This document shows, piece after piece, positions 31,878-41,014 of a stretch of DNA of 64,000 bases. Location of the stretch: positions 23,550-87,549 of the forward strand of contig CAKVHI010000006.1 in NCBI GenBank assembly GCA_934747965.1, read 5' to 3'. The notes beneath the pieces are model-generated. The model worked only from the letters and a program-made list of their open reading frames with translations, was not told the DNA's origin and did no database searches. Position 1 is the first letter of the stretch; each line of letters begins with the position of its first letter. The stretch is from an uncultured Clostridia bacterium (lineage in GTDB: Bacteria; Bacillota; Clostridia; Christensenellales; UBA1242). Made by a program: the position numbers and the translations under genes.

Positions 31878-34800
31878 TTATTTCTTTTTATTTTTTAACT
31901 TTTTTTCTCTTTTTTCTTTTTTCTCTTGCTTAAGTTGTTTTTTGTAAGCTTTCCATTCTTCAACAAGTAGGCGTTCTTCTTCAAGAATTGCATCAATTTC
32001 TTTTTCAATTTCAAGATATTTTTGCATTAATTCTTCACGATTTGCTTGATATTTTTCTTTTCTTAATTGTTTAACCCTATTTTTAGCTTCAAGTTTAAAC
32101 CTTTTGGCTTCGTTTTTAGCTTCTAAAGTGTTTACATCAGAGTAAGATTGCTTAATCTTAGCATCAACTTTTTCGTGTTCTTCTTTAATTTCTTGTTTTA
32201 AAGATTTACTGTTTTTGTATTCGTTTTTATTTTGTTGAATTTCATTTTCAAGCTCTTCTAAACGTTTTCTTAATTCGTTTAGTTTTTCTTCTCGTTGTTT
32301 TATTCTTTCACGCTTTTCATATTCTTTCACAACAGTTTTTGCTCTGTCATAATCTTTAACTTTTGCCTTAACTGGCATTTTGAAGTTAATTTTTCTGATT
32401 AACAAGCCAATCATAGCAATTAACAATGCAATACCAATTATCAAACTTGGAACAACAAGCCAGTCAAAATTTAATGCGCTTGAATTATCTTGATTGTTGT
32501 TATTGTCGTTATTTGTTGTGTTTGTATCGCCAATTATTAAAGTTTTTGTGTCATTTTCTGTTTTATTTTTCTTGGCTTCATTAAAAGCATCTTCGCTAAT
32601 TTGATTTACAGTTAAGTTGTCAAAGAATGCATAGCCACTTGTCAATGCATTTTCATTTCCAAGGCTTAAATTGAAATAAATTGTTGTATCATTTGTTGCA
32701 CTAACAAAGAAAGTGTAGGTAGAGAAGTTATCATTTTCTTGAATTTCTGCGATTTCAGCATTAATTCCACTTAAACTTACTTTAGCACCGATTTTATAAA
32801 GATTTCCTTTATCGTCATATTGTTTGTTTGCATCATCTTGTTTTAAGTTATATGTTCTTACACTTGCAGTAATTTTGTAATAATTTTCATTTGAAAGTTT
32901 GTAACCATTTGATTTTAAAGTGTAATAAGCATCTTGCTTGTTGTGAATAACCAAAACATAATCGTTATCTCCACTAACATCGGCAGGGTAGGTGTTAATA
33001 TTAACAATACCTGCTTCAATTTCGGCTGTTAGGCTTGAATTTTTTGTGCCTGTGAAATTGTCCGCAGAGAATATTTTGTTTGTGCTATTTTCGCTTCTTA
33101 GGCTAAAATCAATTTTTGTTAAATCACATTTTTGAGTTAAATTAGAATTTGTTATATTGTTGAACACTTCTTCAGTAGAATCGGCAATAGAGAAGTTGTC
33201 GATATAACAATAGCCTTTTTCTTGTTTTTGGTTGTTTCCTAAACTTACTGTAATGTTTGCCTCTAAATCGCTAGTAGAAGTTAAAACATAAAAACTTACA
33301 GTTTGCCAAGCATTATTTGTGTTTATATTAAATAATTTTCCAATAGAATTTCCGTCTGAATTTTTAACAACAACATCAACGCCGTTAAACAAAATTGCAT
33401 TTGTGTTAATTTCAAAACTAATTTTGTAGTATTTTTTAGTTTCTAGGGTAGAAGCAGTTAATGCAAAATTACTGCTTTTTAAACTTTGATAACCAGCATC
33501 TTGGTTTGCCATAACAAAAACATTTTGATAATCTAAATATTCATTAATAATTCCGTTATAGTTGTTGCTGTTATCATCTTTTGTTACAGTCCAATCTTTT
33601 GCTTTGAATGGGCTAGTTTCGTTCGTTGTTTCAAAATCTATATTGTTAAATGAACTGTTTGTAATGCTGTCTGTTCCACTAAAACCAGTAAAATCGGCAG
33701 TTTTACAATTTGAACTTGATGAATTGTTACTAAAATCTTTTGAAGTTATTTCAAAAAGTTTGATGTTATCAAAAAATACATAACCAATGGCTTTTTCTTC
33801 TAAGCCAAGTGTTAAAGTAGCATAAGAATCTTTAAAAGCATTGCCAGTAATAAAGAATGAGTAGGTAATCCAATCGTTTGTGGCTTCATTAGTTTTGTCG
33901 CTTGTTGAAACTCCTGAAAAACTTACGCTTGCTGGTGTAAATTTATATCCTTCGCTGTAAGGATTTTTTTGTTCAAGTTTAATTTCAGCCCCGCCATTTG
34001 AGAAACTTGAAGTTTTAACATCTATTGAAAGTTTATAAAGTTTATGTCTTTCAATTAAAATGTCATTAGATACAAAAGCAGTGTAAGCTGAATTGTAGTG
34101 GCTAATTAACAATGCTTTTGTGTTGTTGGCTCTGTTTGCACTTGTAGGGTCAACTACATTATTGATTGTGTTGTCAAAATTATTTCCAATACCAACAACT
34201 TTTGCAACATTGTTAACTGTGCTTGTTGAAGATGAAGAAGAAATTGTAAAGTCCAGGCCAGAGTTTTCAAAGTCCCCATTCAAAATTCCGTTAGAAGCAG
34301 AAACATCTTTATTTGTTAAAGTAATAACTTTGTTTGTTGTTAAAGTGCTTCCAATTTCATTATAATATTGTTTTTCATTCAATTTGTATGCGTTAATGTT
34401 GTCAAAGAATACTGCGCCAGCGCTTGAGTAGCTGTTTTTAGAGCCAATAAACATAACAAATTTTACAGTTTGACTTTGGTCGTTAGTGTGAATGTAAAAA
34501 CGATATTCTTTCCAGTTTCCACGAGTTGAAATATTTTCCATCTTGCTGTTTTCAAGATTGTCTAGTGTTTCATTTGAAAGATACAAACTAGCAGAACTTG
34601 CAATGCCATCAGTTTCAAATTGAGTGTAAACTAAGCAACTAACAAAATAATAACTATTTTTTTCTAGGTTAAATGTTGATGATTCATAACCATAACTAGA
34701 TTTTAAATTTTTGTTGTTTATCATCAAAATTTTGTTATCTTCGCAAACTTTTGGTTTTGATGGGTTAAAGTCTAGTTTATAATCTTCTTTATAATCATTG

Positions 34801-35075
34801 AATTTATTAACATCAACATCAATAACCCCGCTTACTGTGCTGTTTTCAGAGCCAACGGCGGTAAATGAATTAGGCTTAGATAAACCCGATTGAGTGTTGC
34901 TAGTAAAATCTGAATTTGGTATGCTAATTTGTTTATAGGATGCAACATCTGCAAAAACTTCATTTTTGGATATGCCCACATAAGAAAGCACACCCATAAA
35001 ACTTGTAAAAACTAGCAATAAAACTAAAATTGAAATTAGAAATTGTTTTTTAATATTTGTTGTAATTTTTTTCAT
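31878..35075 (-). CDS. Large type I membrane surface protein with four beta-sandwich repeats and cytoplasmic coiled coil
   Basis: 1065 residues. An N-terminal signal or anchor segment lies at about 13-35. Four related extracellular repeats follow, ending at F-F-D-N or Y-I-D-N (223-226, 434-437, 624-627, 817-820; spacing about 190-210). Each has a KYYKISFEI-like strand and an aromatic-rich strand before the end motif, a carbohydrate-binding-module-like pattern. Then come a Thr/Asn/Asp linker, a TM helix (872-893) and a 172-residue Lys/Glu-rich cytoplasmic coiled coil. The layout suggests a glycan-binding surface protein anchored or signalling inside. Function is unknown. Confidence 0.8.
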   Translation of the reverse strand: MKKITTNIKKQFLISILVLLLVFTSFMGVLSYVGISKNEVFADVASYKQISIPNSDFTSNTQSGLSKPNSFTAVGSENSTVSGVIDVDVNKFNDYKEDYKLDFNPSKPKVCEDNKILMINNKNLKSSYGYESSTFNLEKNSYYFVSCLVYTQFETDGIASSASLYLSNETLDNLENSKMENISTRGNWKEYRFYIHTNDQSQTVKFVMFIGSKNSYSSAGAVFFDNINAYKLNEKQYYNEIGSTLTTNKVITLTNKDVSASNGILNGDFENSGLDFTISSSSSTSTVNNVAKVVGIGNNFDNTINNVVDPTSANRANNTKALLISHYNSAYTAFVSNDILIERHKLYKLSIDVKTSSFSNGGAEIKLEQKNPYSEGYKFTPASVSFSGVSTSDKTNEATNDWITYSFFITGNAFKDSYATLTLGLEEKAIGYVFFDNIKLFEITSKDFSNNSSSSNCKTADFTGFSGTDSITNSSFNNIDFETTNETSPFKAKDWTVTKDDNSNNYNGIINEYLDYQNVFVMANQDAGYQSLKSSNFALTASTLETKKYYKISFEINTNAILFNGVDVVVKNSDGNSIGKLFNINTNNAWQTVSFYVLTSTSDLEANITVSLGNNQKQEKGYCYIDNFSIADSTEEVFNNITNSNLTQKCDLTKIDFSLRSENSTNKIFSADNFTGTKNSSLTAEIEAGIVNINTYPADVSGDNDYVLVIHNKQDAYYTLKSNGYKLSNENYYKITASVRTYNLKQDDANKQYDDKGNLYKIGAKVSLSGINAEIAEIQENDNFSTYTFFVSATNDTTIYFNLSLGNENALTSGYAFFDNLTVNQISEDAFNEAKKNKTENDTKTLIIGDTNTTNNDNNNNQDNSSALNFDWLVVPSLIIGIALLIAMIGLLIRKINFKMPVKAKVKDYDRAKTVVKEYEKRERIKQREEKLNELRKRLEELENEIQQNKNEYKNSKSLKQEIKEEHEKVDAKIKQSYSDVNTLEAKNEAKRFKLEAKNRVKQLRKEKYQANREELMQKYLEIEKEIDAILEEERLLVEEWKAYKKQLKQEKKEKREKKLKNKKK

Positions 35076-35180
35076 AATAACTTCCTTTAATTTGATTAAC
35101 TAACTAAGTATATATTAAATATAAATTTTTTGCAAATAAATTTAATTATAAAAATATTTTTTTTGTTAAAAATTTTTAAT

Positions 35181-35555
35181 ATGTCAAATTCAAAGTCTAA
35201 AAAATCTTTAATAATAATTAGTTTGATTAGCGGTGTGTTTGTTGGTTTTGTAAACGGTTTTTTTGGTGGCGGTGGCGGAATGATTGTCGTTCCTGTGCTA
35301 ATATTTTTGTTAGGTCTTGAAGAAAAAGTGGCACATGCAACCGCAATATTGATTATTTTACCATTAAGTATAACCAGTTCAATAATTTATATAACAAAAG
35401 GCGGATTTGAATTTTCAAATTTGGCTTTAACAACAGTAGGTGTTATATTAGGTGGAATAATAGGCTCGTTTGCTTTAAAAAAAATAAATAACACGGCTTT
35501 AAGATTTGTTTTTGCCTTTATTATGATCGTGGCGGGAATAAAATTAATGTTTTAG
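35181..35555 (+). CDS. TSUP (TauE/SafE) half-transporter, first of pair
   Basis: A 124-residue membrane protein with about four TM helices. The glycine motif VNGFFGGGGGMIVVPVLIF near the N-terminus is typical of TauE/SafE (TSUP) anion permeases, which usually have two such repeats in about 250 residues. Here only one repeat is present, and the second half is encoded by the next gene. I place the start at ATG 35181 (MSNSKSKKS). No ribosome site is obvious. Confidence 0.85.
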   Translation: MSNSKSKKSLIIISLISGVFVGFVNGFFGGGGGMIVVPVLIFLLGLEEKVAHATAILIILPLSITSSIIYITKGGFEFSNLALTTVGVILGGIIGSFALKKINNTALRFVFAFIMIVAGIKLMF

Positions 35556-35586
35556 AAACTTATGGGTTAAAAAATAAAGGGAAATT

Positions 35587-35991
35587 ATGGAATTTTTATT
35601 AATTTTGTTTGGGTTAATTGGTGGAATTTTGGGTGGAATGGGAATGGGCGGAGGCACATTACTAATTCCTCTTCTTACAATATTTGGTGGGTTAAATCAA
35701 ATTGAAAGTCAAGCAATAAATTTGATTTCTTTTTCAATAATGGCAATAATTTCAATAATAATCCATGCAAAAAACAAATTGATTAATTTTAAAGTTGCCC
35801 TTCCATTAATTCTTTCAGGTGTGGCATTTTCAGTGCTTGGCTCGCTGATTGCAAATTCAATTAACACAACAACACTAAAAAGTTTGTTTGGCGTTTTTTT
35901 GGTTGCCCTTGGCTTGTTTCAAGGGGCAAGTTTTTTCATATTTGACAATAAAAAAACAAAAACGAAAGCGAAAAAGCCAAATAAAAAATAA
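35587..35991 (+). CDS. TSUP (TauE/SafE) half-transporter, second of pair
   Basis: A 134-residue protein with the same half-family pattern (GGILGGMGMGGGTLLIPLLT) and about four TM helices, then a Lys-rich cytoplasmic tail. It starts 31 nt after the first half with an AAGGGAAA ribosome site. The pair probably forms one heteromeric permease for a sulfur-containing or organic anion. Both halves have their own starts, so this is a split organisation, not a frameshift. Confidence 0.85.
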   Translation: MEFLLILFGLIGGILGGMGMGGGTLLIPLLTIFGGLNQIESQAINLISFSIMAIISIIIHAKNKLINFKVALPLILSGVAFSVLGSLIANSINTTTLKSLFGVFLVALGLFQGASFFIFDNKKTKTKAKKPNKK

Positions 35992-36051
35992 TTTTTTCTT
36001 TAAAAATTGTAGAAAACTTAAAAATAGTAGATTTTGTTCTTGAAATTTTGT

Positions 36052-36066
36052 TATAATTTTACTATG
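36052..36066 (+). promoter_or_regulatory. Extended -10 box giving a leaderless RnfC-like mRNA
   Basis: TGT-TATAAT (36049-36057) ends 6 nt before ATG 36064. No Shine-Dalgarno sequence. Confidence 0.6.
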
Positions 36067-37188
36067 AGGAAATTTAGAATAAAAAATTTTAAAGTTGATA
36101 ATTTTGAAATAAAAACTTTTGCACCAAACAAAGTTTTTGTAAGCAATTATTTGCTAAATTTAAGTTTTGATATTTTAATTAAAACGGGTGATTATGTTGA
36201 AGAAGGACAAGTTTTGATGCAAAAAAACAACCAAAAAATTTTTAGCCCTATAAGTGGTAAAGTTTTGGGTGTTAAACTTGATAAAGATATAAAAAATGAA
36301 CTTGTTTATTACATAGAAATTGAAAATGATTTTAAAAGAAAACAAGTTTTTTTTGAAAAACCCAAACTAGAAAATAAAGATGATTTAATTAACATCTGTG
36401 AAAATTTTGGATTAGTTTCTTGTTATGATTTTGCATCAAATTTAGTCAAAAAAACAAAAAAAACTTTGATTGTTAATGCTTATGATTTGCCCTTTGTTTT
36501 TAACAATAAAACTATCATCACTAATCACGAAAGTAGCATCAAAGAAGTGTTGAATCTGATTTCAAAAAAGTGTGGTTATAAAAAGATTTTATTTTGTTGC
36601 AATAGGCAAGATAAAAATATGTATAAATCAATCTTTAAAAACAAAAAAAGTTTTTTAAACACGCAAAAATTAGTTATAATTTCATTACAAAATAAAAATG
36701 GATTAACTTTGTTTGATTTGCTGAATATATTTAATGCTTTAAGTGGAAAGTGCCAAACCGAAACGCTTGTTAGTGTTTTTGGAGGGAGTATTAAAAATAG
36801 TGGTGTTTTGAAAATTAAATTCGGAACAAAAATTTGTGATATAATCTCTTTTTTGGGTGGATTTAAACAAAACATAGAAGAGATAGAAGATTTTAAATAT
36901 ATGAGCATGGTTGCATTTAATGATGAAATGAAATTAAAACAGAAAATAAAGGCTTCAAAAAATTTGCTTGACAAGCAAAAACTTGAAAAAATGCTTGAAG
37001 AAAAACAGCATGAAGCCTATAACAATATTTTTTCTAAGATTGATGAATACCACACTAAATATTTAAATTGTTTGTCGGCTTGCTTATTAGACAGCAAAAA
37101 ATCAAGAATGTTTACAAAAAATTTTGATTTGTCATTGTCGCTTAATAATTTCGGACTTTATTTTCTAAGTTTTAATGAATTTAATTAA
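36064..37188 (+). CDS. RnfC-like protein lacking Fe-S cluster motifs
   Basis: A 374-residue protein resembling RnfC/NqrA-type electron-transport subunits. The N-terminal barrel-sandwich domain contains GDYVEEGQVLMQKN and FSPISGKVLGV. The C-terminal half has a SLBB-like segment (VSVFGGSIKNSGVLKIKFGT, then CDIISFLGGF). The 4Fe-4S CxxCxxCxxxC motifs of RnfC are absent, and the FMN/NADH-binding Gly-rich loop is not obvious. A mini RnfB-like Fe-S protein is encoded 145 nt downstream. It may be a degenerate or specialised electron-transfer subunit. I chose ATG 36064 because of the -10 box 6 nt upstream. Confidence 0.65.
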   Translation: MRKFRIKNFKVDNFEIKTFAPNKVFVSNYLLNLSFDILIKTGDYVEEGQVLMQKNNQKIFSPISGKVLGVKLDKDIKNELVYYIEIENDFKRKQVFFEKPKLENKDDLINICENFGLVSCYDFASNLVKKTKKTLIVNAYDLPFVFNNKTIITNHESSIKEVLNLISKKCGYKKILFCCNRQDKNMYKSIFKNKKSFLNTQKLVIISLQNKNGLTLFDLLNIFNALSGKCQTETLVSVFGGSIKNSGVLKIKFGTKICDIISFLGGFKQNIEEIEDFKYMSMVAFNDEMKLKQKIKASKNLLDKQKLEKMLEEKQHEAYNNIFSKIDEYHTKYLNCLSACLLDSKKSRMFTKNFDLSLSLNNFGLYFLSFNEFN

Positions 37189-37281
37189 AAATTTTGAACT
37201 TTGTTTAATAAAAACCAGTAATTATTTGTTTAAAATATGATGTGTTTTGTAAAAAAACATTAAATAATTTATTAAAAAAGG

Positions 37282-37309
37282 TTGAAAAAATTTTTTTATA
37301 TGATATAAT
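37282..37309 (+). promoter_or_regulatory. Promoter of the mini Fe-S protein gene
   Basis: TTGAAA (37282-37287), 16-bp spacer, TATAAT (37304-37309) with a TGA extension. AGGAG lies before ATG 37333. Confidence 0.75.
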
Positions 37310-37332
37310 AAACATAGATTTTAGGAGATATT

Positions 37333-37530
37333 ATGAAATCAACCAAAGATTTGGAAAATGAAGTTAAAGGGCTTCTTGCTGGTTTTAATTGCGGGGCCTG
37401 TGGATATGGCGATTGTGCAGGGCTTGCCAAAGCGATTGTTTGCAAAAAAGCAACAGCAAGTGAATGTTTGCCTATTGATGAAGAAAATATTGAAAAAGTA
37501 GACAAACTTATTGAGAATAATAAAGATTAA
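37333..37530 (+). CDS. Mini 4Fe-4S protein (RnfB/CODH-type Fe-S domain)
   Basis: A 65-residue protein that is essentially one Fe-S domain: NCGACGYGDCAGLAKAIVC, then SECLP. The spacing C-x2-C-x4-C with a further Cys about 16 residues later matches the 4Fe-4S domain of RnfB and CO dehydrogenase/acetyl-CoA synthase subunits. There is no membrane helix and there are no other clusters. It has its own promoter and AGGAG. It lies between the RnfC-like and Ppx/GppA-like genes. Confidence 0.82.
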   Translation: MKSTKDLENEVKGLLAGFNCGACGYGDCAGLAKAIVCKKATASECLPIDEENIEKVDKLIENNKD

Positions 37531-37586
37531 TAAACTAAATTTGACAAACATTTTTTGTTTGCAAATATTGATAAAGGAAGAATTAT

Positions 37587-39098
37587 ATGAAAAACATAGC
37601 AGTTATTGAACTTGATATGACAAATATTAAATTAACCATTGCGAGTGTTGTTAAAAACTCTGTTGTAGTCTTAAATCAAGTTAATGAACCAATTAATTTT
37701 GTTGATGATATGGACAAAGATGAAATTATCAAGGCACCAAAAATTAACGAAACTATTGAAATATGCCAAAGTTTTAAGAGCTTATGCGATGCTTACGAAG
37801 TTGTTGAAATAACTTGTTTAAGCCACAGAGATTTTTATGATTTTAAAAACGAAGTTAGTTTTTACGAACAAATTTATGCAAAATGCGGTTTAAAATTTAA
37901 AGAAATGACCGAGGAAGAAGAAGTTAATGGCTTTTATTTTGCGGCAATAAACAGTGTTGATGTTTCAAGAGGAATTTTGTTTTGTGTTAACTTAACAGAC
38001 ACAGTTATTTTGAATTTTTCAAAGCGTAGTGTTTTTGAAAAATCAGTTTTAAAGTATGGAACTTTGAACACTCTTAAAAAATTAGGTCTTGAAAATGTTG
38101 CACCAAATGAAATGCTAGACAAAGTTTACAAATTCTTTATTAATGAACTTTCAAAAATAAGTTGGCTTAAAAATATCGAACCCGAGGTTTCTGTTATTGG
38201 AATGGGAAAATATTTTTTAAGTATTTCAAAACTTGCCAGGAAGTTAACAAAATATCCACTAGATATTGAAAATATGTATGCATTAAACAAATCAGACTTT
38301 GATTTGACTTATAATTTCGTGTCTGGTTTAGATCTTGACAAATCTAAAAAAATCAAAGGTATTTCTCAAGACAGGGCAGACTTGTTTGCTTGCAGTCTTG
38401 CAATTTACAAAGCCATTTTTGAAGTGTTTAGTTATTCAACACTTTATGCTTCAAAACTAGATTTTAGTGAAGGCGAACTTCATTATTTGGCTAATCCAAG
38501 TTTAACAGACAAGCCTTATCCTGATATTTTGGGAAATTCACTTGATATTATCAACGAATTTTACACACCAAAACCTAATAATAACGCTCATGTGTATTAC
38601 TTGACAGTTATATTATACAAACAACTTAAAGTGCTTCACAAACTTCCAAGAACTTATGTTAAAGCATTAAGAATTGCTTCTAATTTGTATAATTGTGGTA
38701 TGCGTGTTAATTTCTACGAAAAAAACAGAGCAGGCTACAGCATTGTTTTAAATTCGCACATTATGGGTGCAAGTCATAGAGATATTGTTCTTGCTGCTTT
38801 TATTTTGCTTTGTACAAAACTTGACGATTTTAATTTGTCTGAATGGGTTAGATATAAGAATTTATTAACAGAAGAAGATATTGATGCTGTAAAAAAACTT
38901 GCTGTGATTGTCAACTTGGCTGAAAGTCTTGACAAATTTAGAAAGAGCAGAATAATAGACATGACTTGTGATTTGTTAGGAGATTCTATTATAATAAAAA
39001 CTCAAACAGAAAGCCCTGCTACATTGGAAATTAGGGAAGGAATGAAAAACATATCTGATTTTAAAAAGGTGTTTAAAAAAAATTTAGAATTGTTATAA
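37587..39098 (+). CDS. Ppx/GppA-like protein with degenerate active site
   Basis: A 503-residue protein with the overall order of exopolyphosphatase/GppA proteins: an N-terminal actin-like ATPase fold (AVIELDMTNIKLTIA), an E-rich catalytic segment (EMTEEEEVNGFYFAA), SVIGMGKYFLSISKLA, GISQDRADLFACSLAIY, and a C-terminal HD-like helical region. Key motifs have changed: the first phosphate loop (GSNS) reads MTNI, the second (GGGST) reads NLTDT, and the HD pair reads YN (SNLYNCGMR). It is probably a non-catalytic regulator of (p)ppGpp or polyP metabolism, or a structural homologue. AAGGAAG precedes the ATG. Confidence 0.7.
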   Translation: MKNIAVIELDMTNIKLTIASVVKNSVVVLNQVNEPINFVDDMDKDEIIKAPKINETIEICQSFKSLCDAYEVVEITCLSHRDFYDFKNEVSFYEQIYAKCGLKFKEMTEEEEVNGFYFAAINSVDVSRGILFCVNLTDTVILNFSKRSVFEKSVLKYGTLNTLKKLGLENVAPNEMLDKVYKFFINELSKISWLKNIEPEVSVIGMGKYFLSISKLARKLTKYPLDIENMYALNKSDFDLTYNFVSGLDLDKSKKIKGISQDRADLFACSLAIYKAIFEVFSYSTLYASKLDFSEGELHYLANPSLTDKPYPDILGNSLDIINEFYTPKPNNNAHVYYLTVILYKQLKVLHKLPRTYVKALRIASNLYNCGMRVNFYEKNRAGYSIVLNSHIMGASHRDIVLAAFILLCTKLDDFNLSEWVRYKNLLTEEDIDAVKKLAVIVNLAESLDKFRKSRIIDMTCDLLGDSIIIKTQTESPATLEIREGMKNISDFKKVFKKNLELL

Positions 39099-39117
39099 AA
39101 TTTGCTAATATTAATAA

Positions 39118-39147
39118 AAAATAATCAACAGGAAGTTGATTATTTTT
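39118..39147 (+). terminator. Rho-independent terminator
   Basis: Stem AATAATCAAC/GTTGATTATT (39120-39129 and 39135-39144) with a 5-nt loop and a T-run. Confidence 0.85.
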
Positions 39148-39169
39148 TATATTAATCTTTTTTATGTTT

Positions 39170-39195
39170 TTGTAACATCGTTACAACCTTATAAT
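39170..39195. promoter_or_regulatory. Palindromic operator-like site next to a -10 box
   Basis: TTGTAAC-ATC-GTTACAA (39170-39186) is a perfect 7-bp inverted repeat with a 3-nt centre. TATAAT follows at 39190-39195. No gene starts directly downstream; hemW begins at 39359 with its own -10 box. Confidence 0.55.
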
Positions 39196-39343
39196 ATCAC
39201 ATATTTTTAATAAAATCAACCAATTTTTATATTTTTTTAAAAAATATTTATTTTTTTACAAAATTATTGAAAAAAGAAAAATGATATATACATTAAAAGT
39301 TTTAGAAAACTATTAAAAATTTGTAAAAAATAATCAATATTTA

Positions 39344-39361
39344 TGCTAAAATAAAACTATG
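39344..39361 (+). promoter_or_regulatory. Extended -10 box giving a leaderless hemW mRNA
   Basis: TGC-TAAAAT (39344-39352) ends 6 nt before ATG 39359. No Shine-Dalgarno sequence. Confidence 0.6.
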
Positions 39362-40489
39362 GCAAAAGAACTCAGTTTATATGTGCATATTCCGTTTTGT
39401 GAAAGTAAGTGTTATTACTGCAATTTTGTTTCAAAAAAAGCAACATTAAAAGAGAAAAGAAATTATGTTAATTTTTTGCTTAGAGAAATAGAACTAAATC
39501 AAAACAAGGATTATATTATAAAAACTATATTTATAGGTGGTGGAACGCCAAGTTGTTTGGATGCACAATGCATAGAAAAAATTTTGTTAAAGATAAAAGA
39601 AAATTTTGTTTTGGATGAAAACTGTGAAATAACAATAGAAGCAAATCCGAATAGTTTTGACAAGAATAAGGCAACAAAATATAAACAGATTGGAATAAAT
39701 CGAATAAGTTTTGGGCTTCAAAGCGCAAGCAACAAGTTGCTTAAAAAAATAAACAGAATTCACACAAAAGATGATTTTGTTAATTCTGTTAAGATTGCAA
39801 AAGAGATTGGTCTTAATAATATAAACGCAGACATTTTGGTTGGACTACCATATCAAAGATTGTTTCATGTTAAAAGCACTCTTAGACTATTAAAAAAACT
39901 TGATATTGTACATATTTCATGTTATAGTTTGATTTTGGAAGAAAATACACCATTATATTTGATGATTAAAAACAAAAAATTTTGTTTGCCAAGTGAAGAA
40001 AAAACACTAAAAATGTTTGATTATTGCAACAAATTTTTAACAAAAAATAATATTTATAGATACGAAGTTTCTAATTTTGCAAAAGCGGGTCAAGAGTGCA
40101 AACACAATTTGGCTTATTGGAATTTGGATGACTATCTTGGGTTAGGTCTTAATTCACATAGCAAAATAGGAGAAAGTAGGTTTGAAAATTTTTCTGATTT
40201 TGAAAGTTATTATCAATCTTTAAGAAATAATAAAAAACCTATTAAAAGCATACAAAAATTAAGTTTATCAGAGCAAAAAGAAGAATTTATAATGCTAGGT
40301 TTAAGAAAAACATCGGGCATAAATTTGGATGAATTTAAAGCTAAATTTAATGAAGATTTAAAAATTTGCAAAGCAAAAGAGATTGAATTTTTTGAAAAAA
40401 ACTCTTTCATAAAACTCGAAAATAATTTTTTGAAAGCAACCGATTTAGGTTTTAAAGTTTTAAATCAAATTATATTAGATTTGTTGTGA
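39359..40489 (+). CDS. hemW: Radical SAM protein HemW (heme chaperone-like)
   Basis: A 376-residue radical SAM protein of the HemN/HemW group. The cluster motif is CESKCYYCNF (Cys14, Cys18, Cys21), preceded by LYVHIPFC, a HemW/HemN signature. IFIGGGTPSCLD and GLQSASNKLLKKINRIH follow. The length matches HemW, a heme-binding chaperone, rather than coproporphyrinogen dehydrogenase, and no other heme genes are nearby. Probably leaderless. Confidence 0.9.
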   Translation: MAKELSLYVHIPFCESKCYYCNFVSKKATLKEKRNYVNFLLREIELNQNKDYIIKTIFIGGGTPSCLDAQCIEKILLKIKENFVLDENCEITIEANPNSFDKNKATKYKQIGINRISFGLQSASNKLLKKINRIHTKDDFVNSVKIAKEIGLNNINADILVGLPYQRLFHVKSTLRLLKKLDIVHISCYSLILEENTPLYLMIKNKKFCLPSEEKTLKMFDYCNKFLTKNNIYRYEVSNFAKAGQECKHNLAYWNLDDYLGLGLNSHSKIGESRFENFSDFESYYQSLRNNKKPIKSIQKLSLSEQKEEFIMLGLRKTSGINLDEFKAKFNEDLKICKAKEIEFFEKNSFIKLENNFLKATDLGFKVLNQIILDLL

Positions 40490-40507
40490 TTAAATTTGAT
40501 TTTCAAT

Positions 40508-40547
40508 AAAAAAGGTAAAATTAATTTTTAAAATTTTACCTTTTTTT
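40508..40547 (+). terminator. Rho-independent terminator after hemW
   Basis: Stem AAAAAAGGTAAAATT/AATTTTACCTTTTTT (40508-40522 and 40532-40546) with a T-run. Confidence 0.85.
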
Positions 40548-40639
40548 GTAGTTTTATAAGTGTGTTTTGTATTAACTTTAAAACTTTATATATTTTTAGC
40601 ACTAATTTTTTAAAATAAACTTTTTAAACTTTTTATTTT

Positions 40640-41014
40640 TTAATCTTGTTTTTCAGACTTACTATTTGTTTTTGGTGCAACTTTTGCGTTCTCTTTTTTT
40701 GCGGGTGCTTTTTTTACGGGGGCAGATGCAACTTGAACTTTTTTTGGCTTTTCTGATGAATCTGTTTTGCCAATAATTTCTGATTTTTTGGCTTCAACAA
40801 CTTTTTCGTTAGAACTTTCTTTTATATTTATGTTGTTGCTTTCCAAAAATTTTTTGGCACTTTCTATTGTCCAAGATTTTGTTTGAACATTGTTTTTATT
40901 TTTCTTTTCAGAAACTAAATACCAAAGCAAAATCACACAAAAGGCACAAAAACAGACAACGGCAAGGATATAAAAAATTAAACTTGTTTTGATTAATAAT
41001 GATGAAATATTCAT
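40640..41014 (-). CDS. Single-TM protein with Lys/Ala-rich tail
   Basis: A 124-residue protein with one TM helix at about 10-35 (IFYILAVVCFCAFCVILLWYL), then a short segment and a Lys/Ala/Pro/Ser-rich low-complexity tail (VKKAPAKKENAKVAPK). The start ATG 41014 (MNISSLL) has a GGGAG ribosome site. I recognise no family. Probably a real small membrane protein. Confidence 0.65.
   Translation of the reverse strand: MNISSLLIKTSLIFYILAVVCFCAFCVILLWYLVSEKKNKNNVQTKSWTIESAKKFLESNNINIKESSNEKVVEAKKSEIIGKTDSSEKPKKVQVASAPVKKAPAKKENAKVAPKTNSKSEKQD

Noticed and set aside
35181..35991. Frameshifted single TSUP transporter
   Set aside because: Each half has its own start and stop, with 31 nt between and a ribosome site for the second. 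A natural split pair is more likely.
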